From: Bog-756 sp963839925 | GTDB lineage: Bacteria > Actinomycetota > Acidimicrobiia > Acidimicrobiales > RAAP-2 | Reading direction: 5' to 3' | Assembly: GCA_963839925.1 (NCBI GenBank) | Contig: CAWIWV010000001.1 | Location: 2,232,001 to 2,296,000, forward strand | DNA: 64,000 bases | In this document: piece by piece, positions 26,403 to 34,262 of the stretch | How positions within the stretch are numbered: position 1 is the first letter of the stretch | Layout: each line of letters starts with the position of its first letter | Translations under genes and position numbers: made by a program | The notes under the pieces: model-generated | Databases searched by the model: none | The model's input: only the letters and a program-made list of their open reading frames with translations | What the model was told of the DNA's origin: nothing

Positions 26403-27286
26403 CGGTGGGCGATCGGTTCACGGGCCGTCGGACCTGTCGAGACCCGTCGGGCGGCATTGATGCCGGCGAGCGCGGCGCAGACCTGACGGTTGGCGGCGAC
26501 ATCGTGCACCCGCATGATCCTGCACCCGAGCGCTCCACCCAGCGCGGTGGCGGCGAGCGACGCGTCACGGCGTTGGTCGATCTCGAGGTCGAGGACCTTG
26601 CCGAGGAAGGTCTTGTTCGAGGCGGAGAGCAGCAAGGGATAGCCGAGCTCCGCGAGTCGATCGGAGCCACGAAGGAGGGTGAGCGACTGCTCGGCCGTCT
26701 TCCCGAGATCGAGGCCGGCGTCCACGATGATCCGGTCGGGGGTTATCCCGCAGGCCTCGGCCCGTGACCCTCGTTCGGTCAGAAAGTCGGCGACCGCCTC
26801 GACGACATCGTCGTAGACCGGCTCGGGGTCGGGGATGCGCGGCCCCAGTCGAATGTGGGTCGCGACCACCGTGGCTCCTGCCGCCGCCGCAGCCGGCAGG
26901 TAGTCGGGATCGGCGAACCCGCTGATGTCGTTGCCCACCACCGCCCCTGCCTCATACGCCTCGACGGCGACGGTGGCCTTCCAGGTGTCGACCGAGAGCG
27001 GGACGTCGAAGCGTGCATGCAGCGCAACGATTGCGGGAATGACCCGGTCGAGCTCTTCGTCCACCGTGACCTCCGGGCCGGGCCCGGCCTTGACCCCGCC
27101 GACGTCGAGCAGGTCGGCGCCCTCGTGCACCAGGCGCTCGGCGCTGCGCAGCAGATCGTCCAAGGCGTAGGTGGCGCCTTTGTCGTAGAAGGAGTCGGGC
27201 GTGCGGTTGAGGATTCCCATCACCAGCGCCCGGTCGGTGATGTCGAAGGTCCGGTCGCCGAGGGTGAGGACGGTCGCAGGCACCAC
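26399..27286 (-). CDS. folP2: dihydropteroate synthase homologue, FolP2 type
   Basis: A 295-residue TIM-barrel protein of the DHPS family. The loop motifs are NRTPDSFYDKG and DVGGVKAGPG in place of the canonical NVTPDSFSDGG and GGESTRPG, and the C-terminal MRVHDVA keeps the pattern RVHxV. These substitutions are the hallmark of mycobacterial FolP2 (Rv1207), a paralogue that has been reported to lack dihydropteroate synthase activity. It is therefore more likely FolP2 than the true folate enzyme. It overlaps holA by four bases. Expression is probably constitutive; no regulatory site is seen. Confidence 0.82.
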   Translation of the reverse strand: MVPATVLTLGDRTFDITDRALVMGILNRTPDSFYDKGATYALDDLLRSAERLVHEGADLLDVGGVKAGPGPEVTVDEELDRVIPAIVALHARFDVPLSVDTWKATVAVEAYEAGAVVGNDISGFADPDYLPAAAAAGATVVATHIRLGPRIPDPEPVYDDVVEAVADFLTERGSRAEACGITPDRIIVDAGLDLGKTAEQSLTLLRGSDRLAELGYPLLLSASNKTFLGKVLDLEIDQRRDASLAATALGGALGCRIMRVHDVAANRQVCAALAGINAARRVSTGPTAREPIAHR

Positions 27287-27351
27287 GGCGACGTTATCCG
27301 CGGGTGGAGCGCCCGGGCTCCTCGGTCACAGAGTCGATCGATCCGACAGAG

Positions 27352-28071
27352 TCAGAACAGGCGCGCGGCCAGGGCCTTGCGGTAGTCGGTGGACCGAGGA
27401 TCGTCCGGACCAAGGGTCTCGAGCAGGTCCAGAAATTCTTGATGCGCCGCTTCGTCATTGCGCACCCGGTCGAGCAGACCGTCCAACAGTTCCCCGACGT
27501 CGACGCTGTCGACGTCCACCTGCTGGGAGGCGAGTCGCGCCGCGGCCAACAGCAGCCGTGTCTCCGGTGTCTCGGGGATGCGCCCGAGCAGCGCGATGGC
27601 ACCCTCGGAGTCTCCTCGGGCGATCATCATGCCGGCGAGCGCGTTGATCGCATCGGGATGATCGTGCTGCAACTCGAGTGCCTTGCGGAGCGGCTCCTCG
27701 GTCCCCGAACGCACCCCTTCGTCGACCAGCAGGTCTGCTTCGCTCGGAGCCGGCGCAAGCCGGGAGACGAACTCGGCGACGGCGTTCTCCGGAAGTGCCC
27801 CGATGAACGAGTCGACGACCTTCCCGTCTTTGAGGGCGAAGACGGCAGGGATCGACTGCACCCGAAAGCTCGCCGAGATCGACGGATTCTCGTCCACATT
27901 GACCTTCGCAAGGGCGACCGCGCCGTCCGTCGCCTCGACGACTCGTTCGAGAATCGGCCCCAGGGTCTGGCACGGGCCACACCAGGGCGCCCAGAGATCG
28001 ACCACCACCGGCACCTCCGCGGAACGGCGGAGCACTTCCTCCTCGAACGTGGCATCGCTGACGTCGACCAT
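27352..28071 (-). CDS. thioredoxin-domain protein with C-terminal TPR region (CnoX/YbbN-like)
   Basis: A 239-residue protein. Thioredoxin fold at residues 1-105 with the active site WCGPC at residues 30-34 and the cis-Pro segment RVQSIPAVFAL. The C-terminal part from about residue 115 is helical and TPR-like (ALELQHDHPDAINALAGMMIARGDSEGAIALL). This two-part architecture matches the co-chaperone/thioredoxin-like group that includes YbbN (CnoX), though here the CxxC is intact so redox activity is likely. It acts in the cytoplasm on protein thiols. The ATG at 28071 is divergent from the phosphotransferase gene. Confidence 0.88.
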   Translation of the reverse strand: MVDVSDATFEEEVLRRSAEVPVVVDLWAPWCGPCQTLGPILERVVEATDGAVALAKVNVDENPSISASFRVQSIPAVFALKDGKVVDSFIGALPENAVAEFVSRLAPAPSEADLLVDEGVRSGTEEPLRKALELQHDHPDAINALAGMMIARGDSEGAIALLGRIPETPETRLLLAAARLASQQVDVDSVDVGELLDGLLDRVRNDEAAHQEFLDLLETLGPDDPRSTDYRKALAARLF

Positions 28072-28157
28072 GCCTGTCGAGGATACCTGTCGTGGCCTCT
28101 GGACCAGCCGCTGAGCATGTGCTGGGAACGGTTCGAGCCGCGGGTAGCGTCATAGAG

Positions 28158-29243
28158 ATGCAGGCAGGGTCACCGGGCATCGACACGGGCCTCGAGGACG
28201 ACACCGGCCTCGAGGTGGAGGGGATCGACCGCCGCGGGGTCACCGACTGGATGACGACGAACATCGCCGGCTCCAGCCCGCCGTTCATCTTCGAACTGAT
28301 CGCGGGCGGGCGATCGAATCTGACCTACCGGGTCACTGATCGATCGGGCCGTTCGTTCGCACTGCGACGGCCCCCGGTGAGCCATGTCCTGCCCACCGCA
28401 CACGACATGAAGCGTGAGTACACGGTAATCAGCGCGCTCGGCGGGACCGGGGTTCCGGTGCCCCGCGCGCTCGGCCTCTGCGTCGACGAATCGGTGAACG
28501 GGGCGCCGTTCTTCGTCATGTCCTTCGTCGAAGGCCACGTCCTCCGGGACGAGCGTGCCGCGGCAGAACTCGACCTGGACAGTCGGGCCCGCGCCGGCGA
28601 ATCGCTCATCGAGACGCTGGCGGCGCTCCATGACGTCGACATCGACGCGATCGGCCTCGGCGACTTCGCTCGCCGGACCGGCTACATCGAGCGGCAGCTC
28701 AAACGGTGGCACGGGCAGTTCACCCAGTCCACCGTCGACGGTCGACCGGGGCCGGCGGTCATCGACAGAGTGCACGAGCTGTTGGCCGCGAGGGTCCCCG
28801 AACAACAAGGCGTCGCGATCGTGCACGGCGACTACCGGCTGGACAACACCGTCCTCGACGACCAAGGCAACGTGCTGGCCATCCTGGACTGGGAGATCTG
28901 CACCCTCGGCGATCCACTCGCCGATCTGGGCCTCCTGCTCGTGTACTGGGCCGAACCGGAAGACGGCCACCACGCGCTGGCCGGTGTCGCCCCCACCGCC
29001 CTCCCGGGTTTCGCACGACGTTCGGACCTGCTGGAGCGCTACGCGAGCCTTTCGGGGCGGGACGTCTCGCAGATCGGGTACTACCGGGCGTTCGGGTTCT
29101 GGAAATTGGCCTGCATCCTGCAGGGAGTGCATGCGCGGTACGCGGGCGGTGCGGCTGCCGGAGATCGCTCCGGCGCTGACGCGTTTGCCGCGCAAGTGAG
29201 CCTCTTGGGAGAGCGGGCTCTGACCGAAGTGGAGTCACTGTGA
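28158..29243 (+). CDS. aminoglycoside phosphotransferase-fold kinase (ACAD10-like)
   Basis: About 361 residues of the APH/choline-kinase fold. The nucleotide-positioning region NLTYRVTDRSGRSFALRRPP has the invariant basic residue, Brenner motif is VHGDYRLDNTVLD, and the metal-binding segment is AILDWEICTLGDPLADLG. This subfamily lies next to acyl-CoA dehydrogenases in many actinobacteria (ACAD10/11-like) and may phosphorylate 4-hydroxyacyl-CoA; that substrate is from family knowledge, not this sequence. I choose ATG 28158 (MQAGSPG). It overlaps the next gene by four bases. Confidence 0.82.
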   Translation: MQAGSPGIDTGLEDDTGLEVEGIDRRGVTDWMTTNIAGSSPPFIFELIAGGRSNLTYRVTDRSGRSFALRRPPVSHVLPTAHDMKREYTVISALGGTGVPVPRALGLCVDESVNGAPFFVMSFVEGHVLRDERAAAELDLDSRARAGESLIETLAALHDVDIDAIGLGDFARRTGYIERQLKRWHGQFTQSTVDGRPGPAVIDRVHELLAARVPEQQGVAIVHGDYRLDNTVLDDQGNVLAILDWEICTLGDPLADLGLLLVYWAEPEDGHHALAGVAPTALPGFARRSDLLERYASLSGRDVSQIGYYRAFGFWKLACILQGVHARYAGGAAAGDRSGADAFAAQVSLLGERALTEVESL

Positions 29244-30148
29244 ACGAGCGCGAGCCGTCGGCCCTGTACGAGATCGATGGCGGTTGGCAAGAACCGGTCG
29301 GTGATCGGCTCCACCGGCCTGTATTGGTGGTAGCGCTCGAAGGTTGGGTGGACGCCGGGTTGGGCGCGTCGGCGGCCGTCGCCGAGCTCCTCGGAGCAGG
29401 ACCGACGACGCTCGTCGCCACCTTCGACACCGAACTGCTGGTCGACCAGCGGGCTCGCAGACCGATCGCCCGTCTGGAGGACGGGGTCACCACCGAGCTC
29501 ACCTGGCCCTCCATCCAGATCGTGGCCGGCAAGGACCGGATCGGCGCCGACATGCTCTACCTCACCGGTCCCGAGCCGGACTTCCGTTGGCCGACCTTCA
29601 TCGACGCCGTCGTGTCGCTCGCCCGCTGGCTGGGCGTTCGGATCGTCGTCGGCCTCGGGGCCTTTCCGGCACCGACCCCGCACACCCGACCTGTGCGGCT
29701 GGCCTCCACCGTCCCTCCTCAGTCCGCGGACCTCGCGGGTCGGGTCGGAACGGTGCGAGGGACACTCGAGGTTCCGGCCGGCGTCCAAGCGGCGCTCGAG
29801 GTTTCTGCGGGGCTTGCCAACATCCCGACGATCGGACTTTGGGCGCGGGTTCCTCACTATGTGTCCGCCATGCCCTATCCGGAGGCGAGCGCAGCACTCA
29901 TCGAGGGACTCTCGGCGGTGACCGGAACCGTGTTGGACAGCTCGCTGTTGCGGGCGGCCGGCGAGGCGTCGCGCCGTCAGGTGGACGAGCTGATCGGAGC
30001 CAATCCGGACCATCTCGAGATGGTGCGCCGGCTCGAGGAAGCCCTCGACTCCGAGGAGGGCAACCCGATGGGATTCGACACCCACGTCCCGAGCGGGGAC
30101 GAGATCGCTGCAGAGCTCGAGCGGTTCCTCAGAGGCGAGAGCGACTGA
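29240..30148 (+). CDS. PAC2 family protein
   Basis: A 302-residue PAC2-domain protein. Typical segments are PVLVVALEGWVDAGLGASAAVAELL, VATFDTELLVDQRARRP and GLWARVPHYVSAMPYPEAS. Eukaryotic relatives are proteasome assembly chaperones; actinobacterial members may play a part in proteasome or Pup-linked processes, but that is unproven. It starts at a GTG overlapping the upstream kinase (GTGA). The end overlaps the convergent DUF1707 gene by 20 bases. Confidence 0.85.
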   Translation: MNEREPSALYEIDGGWQEPVGDRLHRPVLVVALEGWVDAGLGASAAVAELLGAGPTTLVATFDTELLVDQRARRPIARLEDGVTTELTWPSIQIVAGKDRIGADMLYLTGPEPDFRWPTFIDAVVSLARWLGVRIVVGLGAFPAPTPHTRPVRLASTVPPQSADLAGRVGTVRGTLEVPAGVQAALEVSAGLANIPTIGLWARVPHYVSAMPYPEASAALIEGLSAVTGTVLDSSLLRAAGEASRRQVDELIGANPDHLEMVRRLEEALDSEEGNPMGFDTHVPSGDEIAAELERFLRGESD

Positions 30149-30809
30149 CCAACTGCTGCGTCGGCGAGAGGATCCTCGCGGTCAAATGGCCGTTGATCGT
30201 TCCGGCGGGGTGGGTGTGCAGCACGTGCTCGGCATAGATCGAGAAGAGCACCATCACCACCACGAACACCACGAGCACGACCGTGAGCAGGAGCCAGGGA
30301 CTGTTCCGCTCCTTGGTCTGACGCCTCGACCGCATCGGGTCGAGGCCCTGCATCGCCAACATCGCGTCCCCGGCTGACGAACCCCGGGTGGACTTCGACC
30401 GCTTCTTGACCGCCGCAGCAGACGGTGCGGTCGAGGGCAGGGGGAAATCGGTCACGATCTCGCGCATCTGCTCGAGGCTGGTGGCGTTTGCGAGCTCGCC
30501 CAGTCTGAGTTGGTACTCGTGCGGGTTGAGCAGTCCTCGCTCGGCAGCTCGATCGAGCAAGGCCCCGAACACGTGGCGATCCTTGTCGGTGATCTCGTCC
30601 GTCTCTGCAGCGTCGAGGGCGCGGGGATCCTTCGCCCTTCCGTCTGCCCCTGAACCGCCCGCCCCCGTCCGTTCCACCGAGTCTGCGAACTGTGCCAAGG
30701 CCTTGGCGGCGTCGTCCAACTCCTGCTCGAAATGAGGCCGGCCTGCGCCGGGAGCCGCCCCGATCGGGTCCACGGGCCAGGGGCGACCGTCGGCCGCGTC
30801 ATCACTCAC
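30129..30809 (-). CDS. single-pass membrane protein with DUF1707/SHOCT-like helix
   Basis: About 226 residues. Starts at GTG 30809 (SVSDDAADG); a longer frame upstream overlaps the hipA region and has no protein-like composition. The middle holds DRHVFGALLDRAAERGLLNPHEYQLRLGELANATSLEQM, the compact two-helix DUF1707-type (SHOCT-like) module. A transmembrane helix near residues 175-200 (LLLTVVLVVFVVVMVLFSIY) follows a basic Arg/Lys-rich stretch, giving a cytoplasmic N-terminus and short outside tail. Function unknown. Confidence 0.7.
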   Translation of the reverse strand: MSDDAADGRPWPVDPIGAAPGAGRPHFEQELDDAAKALAQFADSVERTGAGGSGADGRAKDPRALDAAETDEITDKDRHVFGALLDRAAERGLLNPHEYQLRLGELANATSLEQMREIVTDFPLPSTAPSAAAVKKRSKSTRGSSAGDAMLAMQGLDPMRSRRQTKERNSPWLLLTVVLVVFVVVMVLFSIYAEHVLHTHPAGTINGHLTARILSPTQQLVSRSRL

Positions 30810-30858
30810 AGACAAATTGTGTTCTCGACAGGGTGCCTTCGCAACCCTTCCCCAAAAA

Positions 30859-32172
30859 TCATCGGGGGGCGAACGCCTCGAGGTCGGTTGCGATGTCCTT
30901 GGTGGTCTCCTCGTCGAGCTCGGCTCCAGCGGCGAAGTTCGTCCATTCCGAGACGGCTTCGCCCACCTCGCGCACGATTCGCCGATAGCCGGGCACGCGA
31001 TTTCGCTCGCCCACGACGTAGAGGTCCTCGAGTCTGATCCCCTCATACCTCCCGTTCACGGCCAGGAGATGCCGACTCGTCCACTGGCTGGTCGGGTTGT
31101 AGGCATGGGTGACGTCGTACGCCGGCGTCAGATCCCAACCCGAAACGTCTGAGCGCAGGAATGCGAAGTTCTTGGCGTGGTCGTCGTGATTGGCCCCCAT
31201 GACGTTGAAGACCATCCGACGGTACGCCTGTGCGAGCCGGTCCGGAGGGAGTCCAAGAGCTGTGACGCACTGGAGGTACTGGTCGTAGCTGTGGGTTGCC
31301 ACGAGGTTGTAGTCGAGGTGTGCGAGCGCGCAGAGCGAGATCACGTGCAAACGATCTCCAGCCCCGCCTCGGTCGAAGCGCTTGGTCATGAAGTGTCGGC
31401 GCGGACCTTCGGCGAGAAGCTGGCAGGGCATCATGTCGATGCCGGCCGCCTTGGCCATCTCGCTGTAGGCGAACTCGATGCGCCCATACGCCGCGCTTTC
31501 TCCCAGCCCGTCACCGTGGCCGTCCATGCCGGAACCGCTCACTCCGTCCAGCTTGATCAGCCACTGTTCGAAGCCATCCAGATGGTCGTCGTAGGCCGAG
31601 CGAACCTGCGACGTTTCGGGGTTGAATGCCACGACAGCCTTGGCACGTGCTCCCCCCGCACTGGTTCCCACCTGGATCAGCTGCTGAAGAGCGGCGTGCG
31701 CAGTCTGGTCGCTCGCCAATTCACCGCGCACCATGAGACGCGCGGCGAGCACCAGATCGGCCAGTTGAACCGCTGTCGGAGGGTCGTTGGCGTTGGAGCG
31801 TGCCGGCGGCCTGAACTCGAGCGCCCCCATGGCGCGCTCGGCTGCATACGCCAGGCGGTCCAGTGGCGTGATCTCTCCGATCGCCACGCCATGTTCGGCC
31901 ATCCAGGCGTCGACGAGTGCGTTGCCGAACTTGTCGGGCAATGCGTCGGCAAGAAGGGGTGGGAGCCCGTAGAAGGTTTCGCGCCGCAGCGAAGGGAACT
32001 CGTAGGGTTGCTCGCGCAAGGCCATGTGCAGTGGGGCAAGCTCGACGCCCGTCTCGACCCATTCCTTGGCGTACGCGAACGCGTACCATCCCGTCGCCGG
32101 ATCAAGCGCGACGGCGCCCACTCGCCGACCCCAGGCGAGTACCTCGATGACGTCGGTGGGTTGGTAGCTCAC
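30859..32172 (-). CDS. hipA: HipA-family toxin kinase
   Basis: A 437-residue HipA-like Ser/Thr kinase. The ATP-loop GTSAGGARAK is at 169-178, the phosphate/base region FMTKRFDRG at about 261-269, the catalytic loop GANHDDHAKN at 326-335 and the metal-binding DLTPAYD at 347-353. HipA toxins inactivate glutamyl-tRNA synthetase or other targets by phosphorylation, halting growth. The GTG start overlaps the upstream HTH gene by four bases (GTGA), the standard hipBA arrangement. The kinase residues all look intact, so the protein should be active. The target is not readable. Confidence 0.88.
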   Translation of the reverse strand: MSYQPTDVIEVLAWGRRVGAVALDPATGWYAFAYAKEWVETGVELAPLHMALREQPYEFPSLRRETFYGLPPLLADALPDKFGNALVDAWMAEHGVAIGEITPLDRLAYAAERAMGALEFRPPARSNANDPPTAVQLADLVLAARLMVRGELASDQTAHAALQQLIQVGTSAGGARAKAVVAFNPETSQVRSAYDDHLDGFEQWLIKLDGVSGSGMDGHGDGLGESAAYGRIEFAYSEMAKAAGIDMMPCQLLAEGPRRHFMTKRFDRGGAGDRLHVISLCALAHLDYNLVATHSYDQYLQCVTALGLPPDRLAQAYRRMVFNVMGANHDDHAKNFAFLRSDVSGWDLTPAYDVTHAYNPTSQWTSRHLLAVNGRYEGIRLEDLYVVGERNRVPGYRRIVREVGEAVSEWTNFAAGAELDEETTKDIATDLEAFAPR

Positions 32173-32486
32173 TTCGTGACCGACTTGCGGCGTGGGGCGC
32201 GGCGCGGTCGCTCCTCTCGACCCTTGTGCTCATGAGCGGCCAGGAGGTCGAGTGGGTTGAACCCCCCGCTCGTTGGTTCGAGTAGATCGATCCAGTCCTC
32301 GTGGCCGAGCGAGCGGAGCACCTTGACCAAGGTGCGAACAGTCGCTCCCGCTCCGCTCTCGAGGTGCTTGAGTGCCCCGAGCGAGACGTTCGAACGCTCG
32401 GCAACCTCCACCTGAGTCAGGCCCTGAGCGATCCGAAGATTGCGGATGTGTCCACCGATGGCCGCCTCCAACCCGTCTCGCTGCAC
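32169..32486 (-). CDS. hipB: HipB-like XRE antitoxin/repressor
   Basis: A 105-residue DNA-binding protein. Cro/C1-type HTH: IRNLRIAQGLTQVEVAERSNVSLGALKHLESG at about residues 14-45, followed by TVRTLVKVLRSLG. The C-terminal 30 residues are basic and disordered-looking (HKGREERPRRAPRRK). It starts at GTG 32486, with GAGGAGG about eight bases upstream. HipB-type antitoxins bind HipA and autoregulate the operon. No inverted-repeat operator is obvious around the promoter at 32509. Confidence 0.87.
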   Translation of the reverse strand: MQRDGLEAAIGGHIRNLRIAQGLTQVEVAERSNVSLGALKHLESGAGATVRTLVKVLRSLGHEDWIDLLEPTSGGFNPLDLLAAHEHKGREERPRRAPRRKSVTK

Positions 32487-32492
32487 TCTTCA

Positions 32493-32514
32493 ACCTCCTC
32501 TTGTATCCATTATA
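32493..32514 (-). promoter_or_regulatory. hipBA ribosome site and perfect -10 box
   Basis: On the minus strand a perfect -10 hexamer TATAAT (32514-32509) lies 23 bases before the GTG start, with GAGGAGG between them. This gives a short 5' leader. A clear -35 hexamer is not seen, so the operon may depend on an extended or activated promoter; the AT-rich stretch contrasts with the neighbouring DNA. Confidence 0.6.
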
Positions 32515-32608
32515 GTGACTACTAGAGCGCCTGGCTACCCACCATCGAGGCCAACCTCAGATAGAAATATGGTTATTAACTGATATTTGAAGTCTTACGT
32601 TCATAACA

Positions 32609-33667
32609 ATGACTATTACGAGTACCCTCGTCCCGGCCAACTGGGCGGTAGCGTCCCCTGGCATGAAGGTCGACAGCAACATCGGATTCGATCCGGAAGG
32701 GGTCATTCAAAAGGCCGAACTGGCCGAGAAGGTCGGCTACGACGGCCTCTGGTCGGCGGAGGTCAACCACGATCCATTCCTCCCCTTGGCGCTGGCCGCG
32801 GAGCACACCGAGCACCTGATGCTCGGCACCGGCATTGCGGTGGCGTTCGCACGCAATCCGATGAACCTCGCGATGGTTGCGAGCGACCTCCAGACCCAGT
32901 CCAAGGGTCGCTTCATGCTCGGACTCGGCTCGCAGATCAAGCCGCACATCGAGAAGAGGTTCTCGATGCCCTGGTCCCACCCCGCCGCTCGGATGGGCGA
33001 GATGATCTCGGCCATCCGCGCGATCTGGACGAGCTGGGCCGATGGCAGTCGATTGGCATTCCGAGGCGACTTCTACCGGCACACCTTGATGACCCCGATG
33101 TTCGACCCGGGGCCCAACCCGTACGGCAACCCGCGCATCTTCGTCGCCGCGGTCGGAGAGAAGATGGCCGAGACGGCCGGCGAGGTCGCCGACGGGCTGC
33201 TGGCTCACGGTTTCACCACCGAGCGCTACTTACGAGAGGTGACCGTGCCTGCGCTCGAACGTGGGTTGTCCTCGAGTGGACGTGTTCGAGCAGACGTCGA
33301 GATCTCGTACCCGGGGATGGTGGTCACCGCAAAAGACGAGGCCGGGTTTGCCGCCGCGGTGAAGGCAGCCAAGACCCAACTCGCCTTCTACGGGTCGACT
33401 CCCGCGTACCGTCCCGTGTTGGATCTGCACGGGTGGGGCGAGCTCGAGACCGAGCTCAACCGGCTGTCGAAACGAGGCAGGTGGGACGAGATGGCGGATC
33501 TCATCGACGACGAGATGCTCAACACCTTTGCCGTGGTGGGTGAGATCGACGACATCGCCGGCCTGGTGAAGCAGCGCTACGAAGGGCTGGTCGACCGGTT
33601 CAACTTCTACGCCCCCTACGCGATTGATACCGAGCGGTGGGCGCGGCTTCTGGCCGGCTTCAAGTAG
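32609..33667 (+). CDS. F420-dependent LLM-class oxidoreductase (TIGR03617-like)
   Basis: A 352-residue luciferase-like monooxygenase/F420 oxidoreductase. Recognised blocks: ELAEKVGYDGLWSAEVNHDPF, TGIAVAFARNPMNLA, SKGRFMLGLGSQIKPHIEKR and FVAAVGEKMAETAGEVADG. These match the TIGR03617 F420-dependent group. The protein begins at ATG 32609 or, more like the family, at the ATG at 32663 (MKVDSNI). Upstream DNA is AT-rich, with no clear ribosome site, so a leaderless message is possible. Substrate unknown. Confidence 0.85.
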   Translation: MTITSTLVPANWAVASPGMKVDSNIGFDPEGVIQKAELAEKVGYDGLWSAEVNHDPFLPLALAAEHTEHLMLGTGIAVAFARNPMNLAMVASDLQTQSKGRFMLGLGSQIKPHIEKRFSMPWSHPAARMGEMISAIRAIWTSWADGSRLAFRGDFYRHTLMTPMFDPGPNPYGNPRIFVAAVGEKMAETAGEVADGLLAHGFTTERYLREVTVPALERGLSSSGRVRADVEISYPGMVVTAKDEAGFAAAVKAAKTQLAFYGSTPAYRPVLDLHGWGELETELNRLSKRGRWDEMADLIDDEMLNTFAVVGEIDDIAGLVKQRYEGLVDRFNFYAPYAIDTERWARLLAGFK

Positions 33668-33702
33668 TTACGATACGGAGCAGGCGAAAGGCGGTGGTTG
33701 AA

Positions 33703-34242
33703 ATGAGAAGGTTCTCCGAAGGAAGCGCTGCTCGAGCCCTGCTCCTCTTGGTGGTGGCCACCTGCGCTCTCTTGGTCCTCATGCCGTCGGGGTCATCGAA
33801 TGCATCGCCCAAAGTTCCGCTCTCGATCCGGATACTGCTCAGCCAGACCCGGGTGACGACAGGTCAGACCATCAAAGGGTTCGCAGTCATCACCAACAAC
33901 ACCTCGAAATCGATCACGGTCGAGGACTGTGCTCTGGACGGATGGCTCGACGTAGGGCTGGCCAACAAGACCATTGCCTACAATCCGGCGAGCCCTTCGG
34001 TCGCGTGCCTGCCCACAGTGCACCTACACCCCGGGGTGAACGGGTTCCCGATCAAGGTAAGCACCAGATTCCAGTCGTGTGGTGGCACACCGACGACGGT
34101 AAACAACCCACCATGCACCGCTGAAGGAACTCCGTCGCTCCCGGTCGGGCGGTACACCACCAAGGTCGTGACTTCGGGTCTGCCAGCCTCGACTCCGGCG
34201 CCGTCGCCGGTATCGGTCACCCTGGTTGCTCCGAAGAGCTGA
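33703..34242 (+). CDS. secreted protein of unknown function
   Basis: About 180 residues starting at ATG 33703. The N-terminus is a signal peptide (basic MRRFSEGSAAR, then ALLLLVVATCALLVLM). The mature part begins ASPKVPLSIRILLSQTRVTTGQTIKGFAVITNNTSKSITV, which looks like a beta-sandwich of the immunoglobulin-like bacterial surface type, and has four further cysteines (ED-C-AL, VA-C-LP, QS-C-GG, PP-C-TA) that can form two disulfides. It ends in a Pro/Ser tail without an anchor. No family recognised. Confidence 0.7.
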   Translation: MRRFSEGSAARALLLLVVATCALLVLMPSGSSNASPKVPLSIRILLSQTRVTTGQTIKGFAVITNNTSKSITVEDCALDGWLDVGLANKTIAYNPASPSVACLPTVHLHPGVNGFPIKVSTRFQSCGGTPTTVNNPPCTAEGTPSLPVGRYTTKVVTSGLPASTPAPSPVSVTLVAPKS

Positions 34243-34262
34243 CTCCGCCACCCGGCGGTCAG
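34239..34262. terminator. hairpin between convergent secreted-protein gene and leuS
   Basis: CTGACTCCGCC and GGCGGTCAG form an interrupted inverted repeat around a short loop and overlap both stop codon regions. It is a plausible bidirectional terminator; no T-run. Confidence 0.4.
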
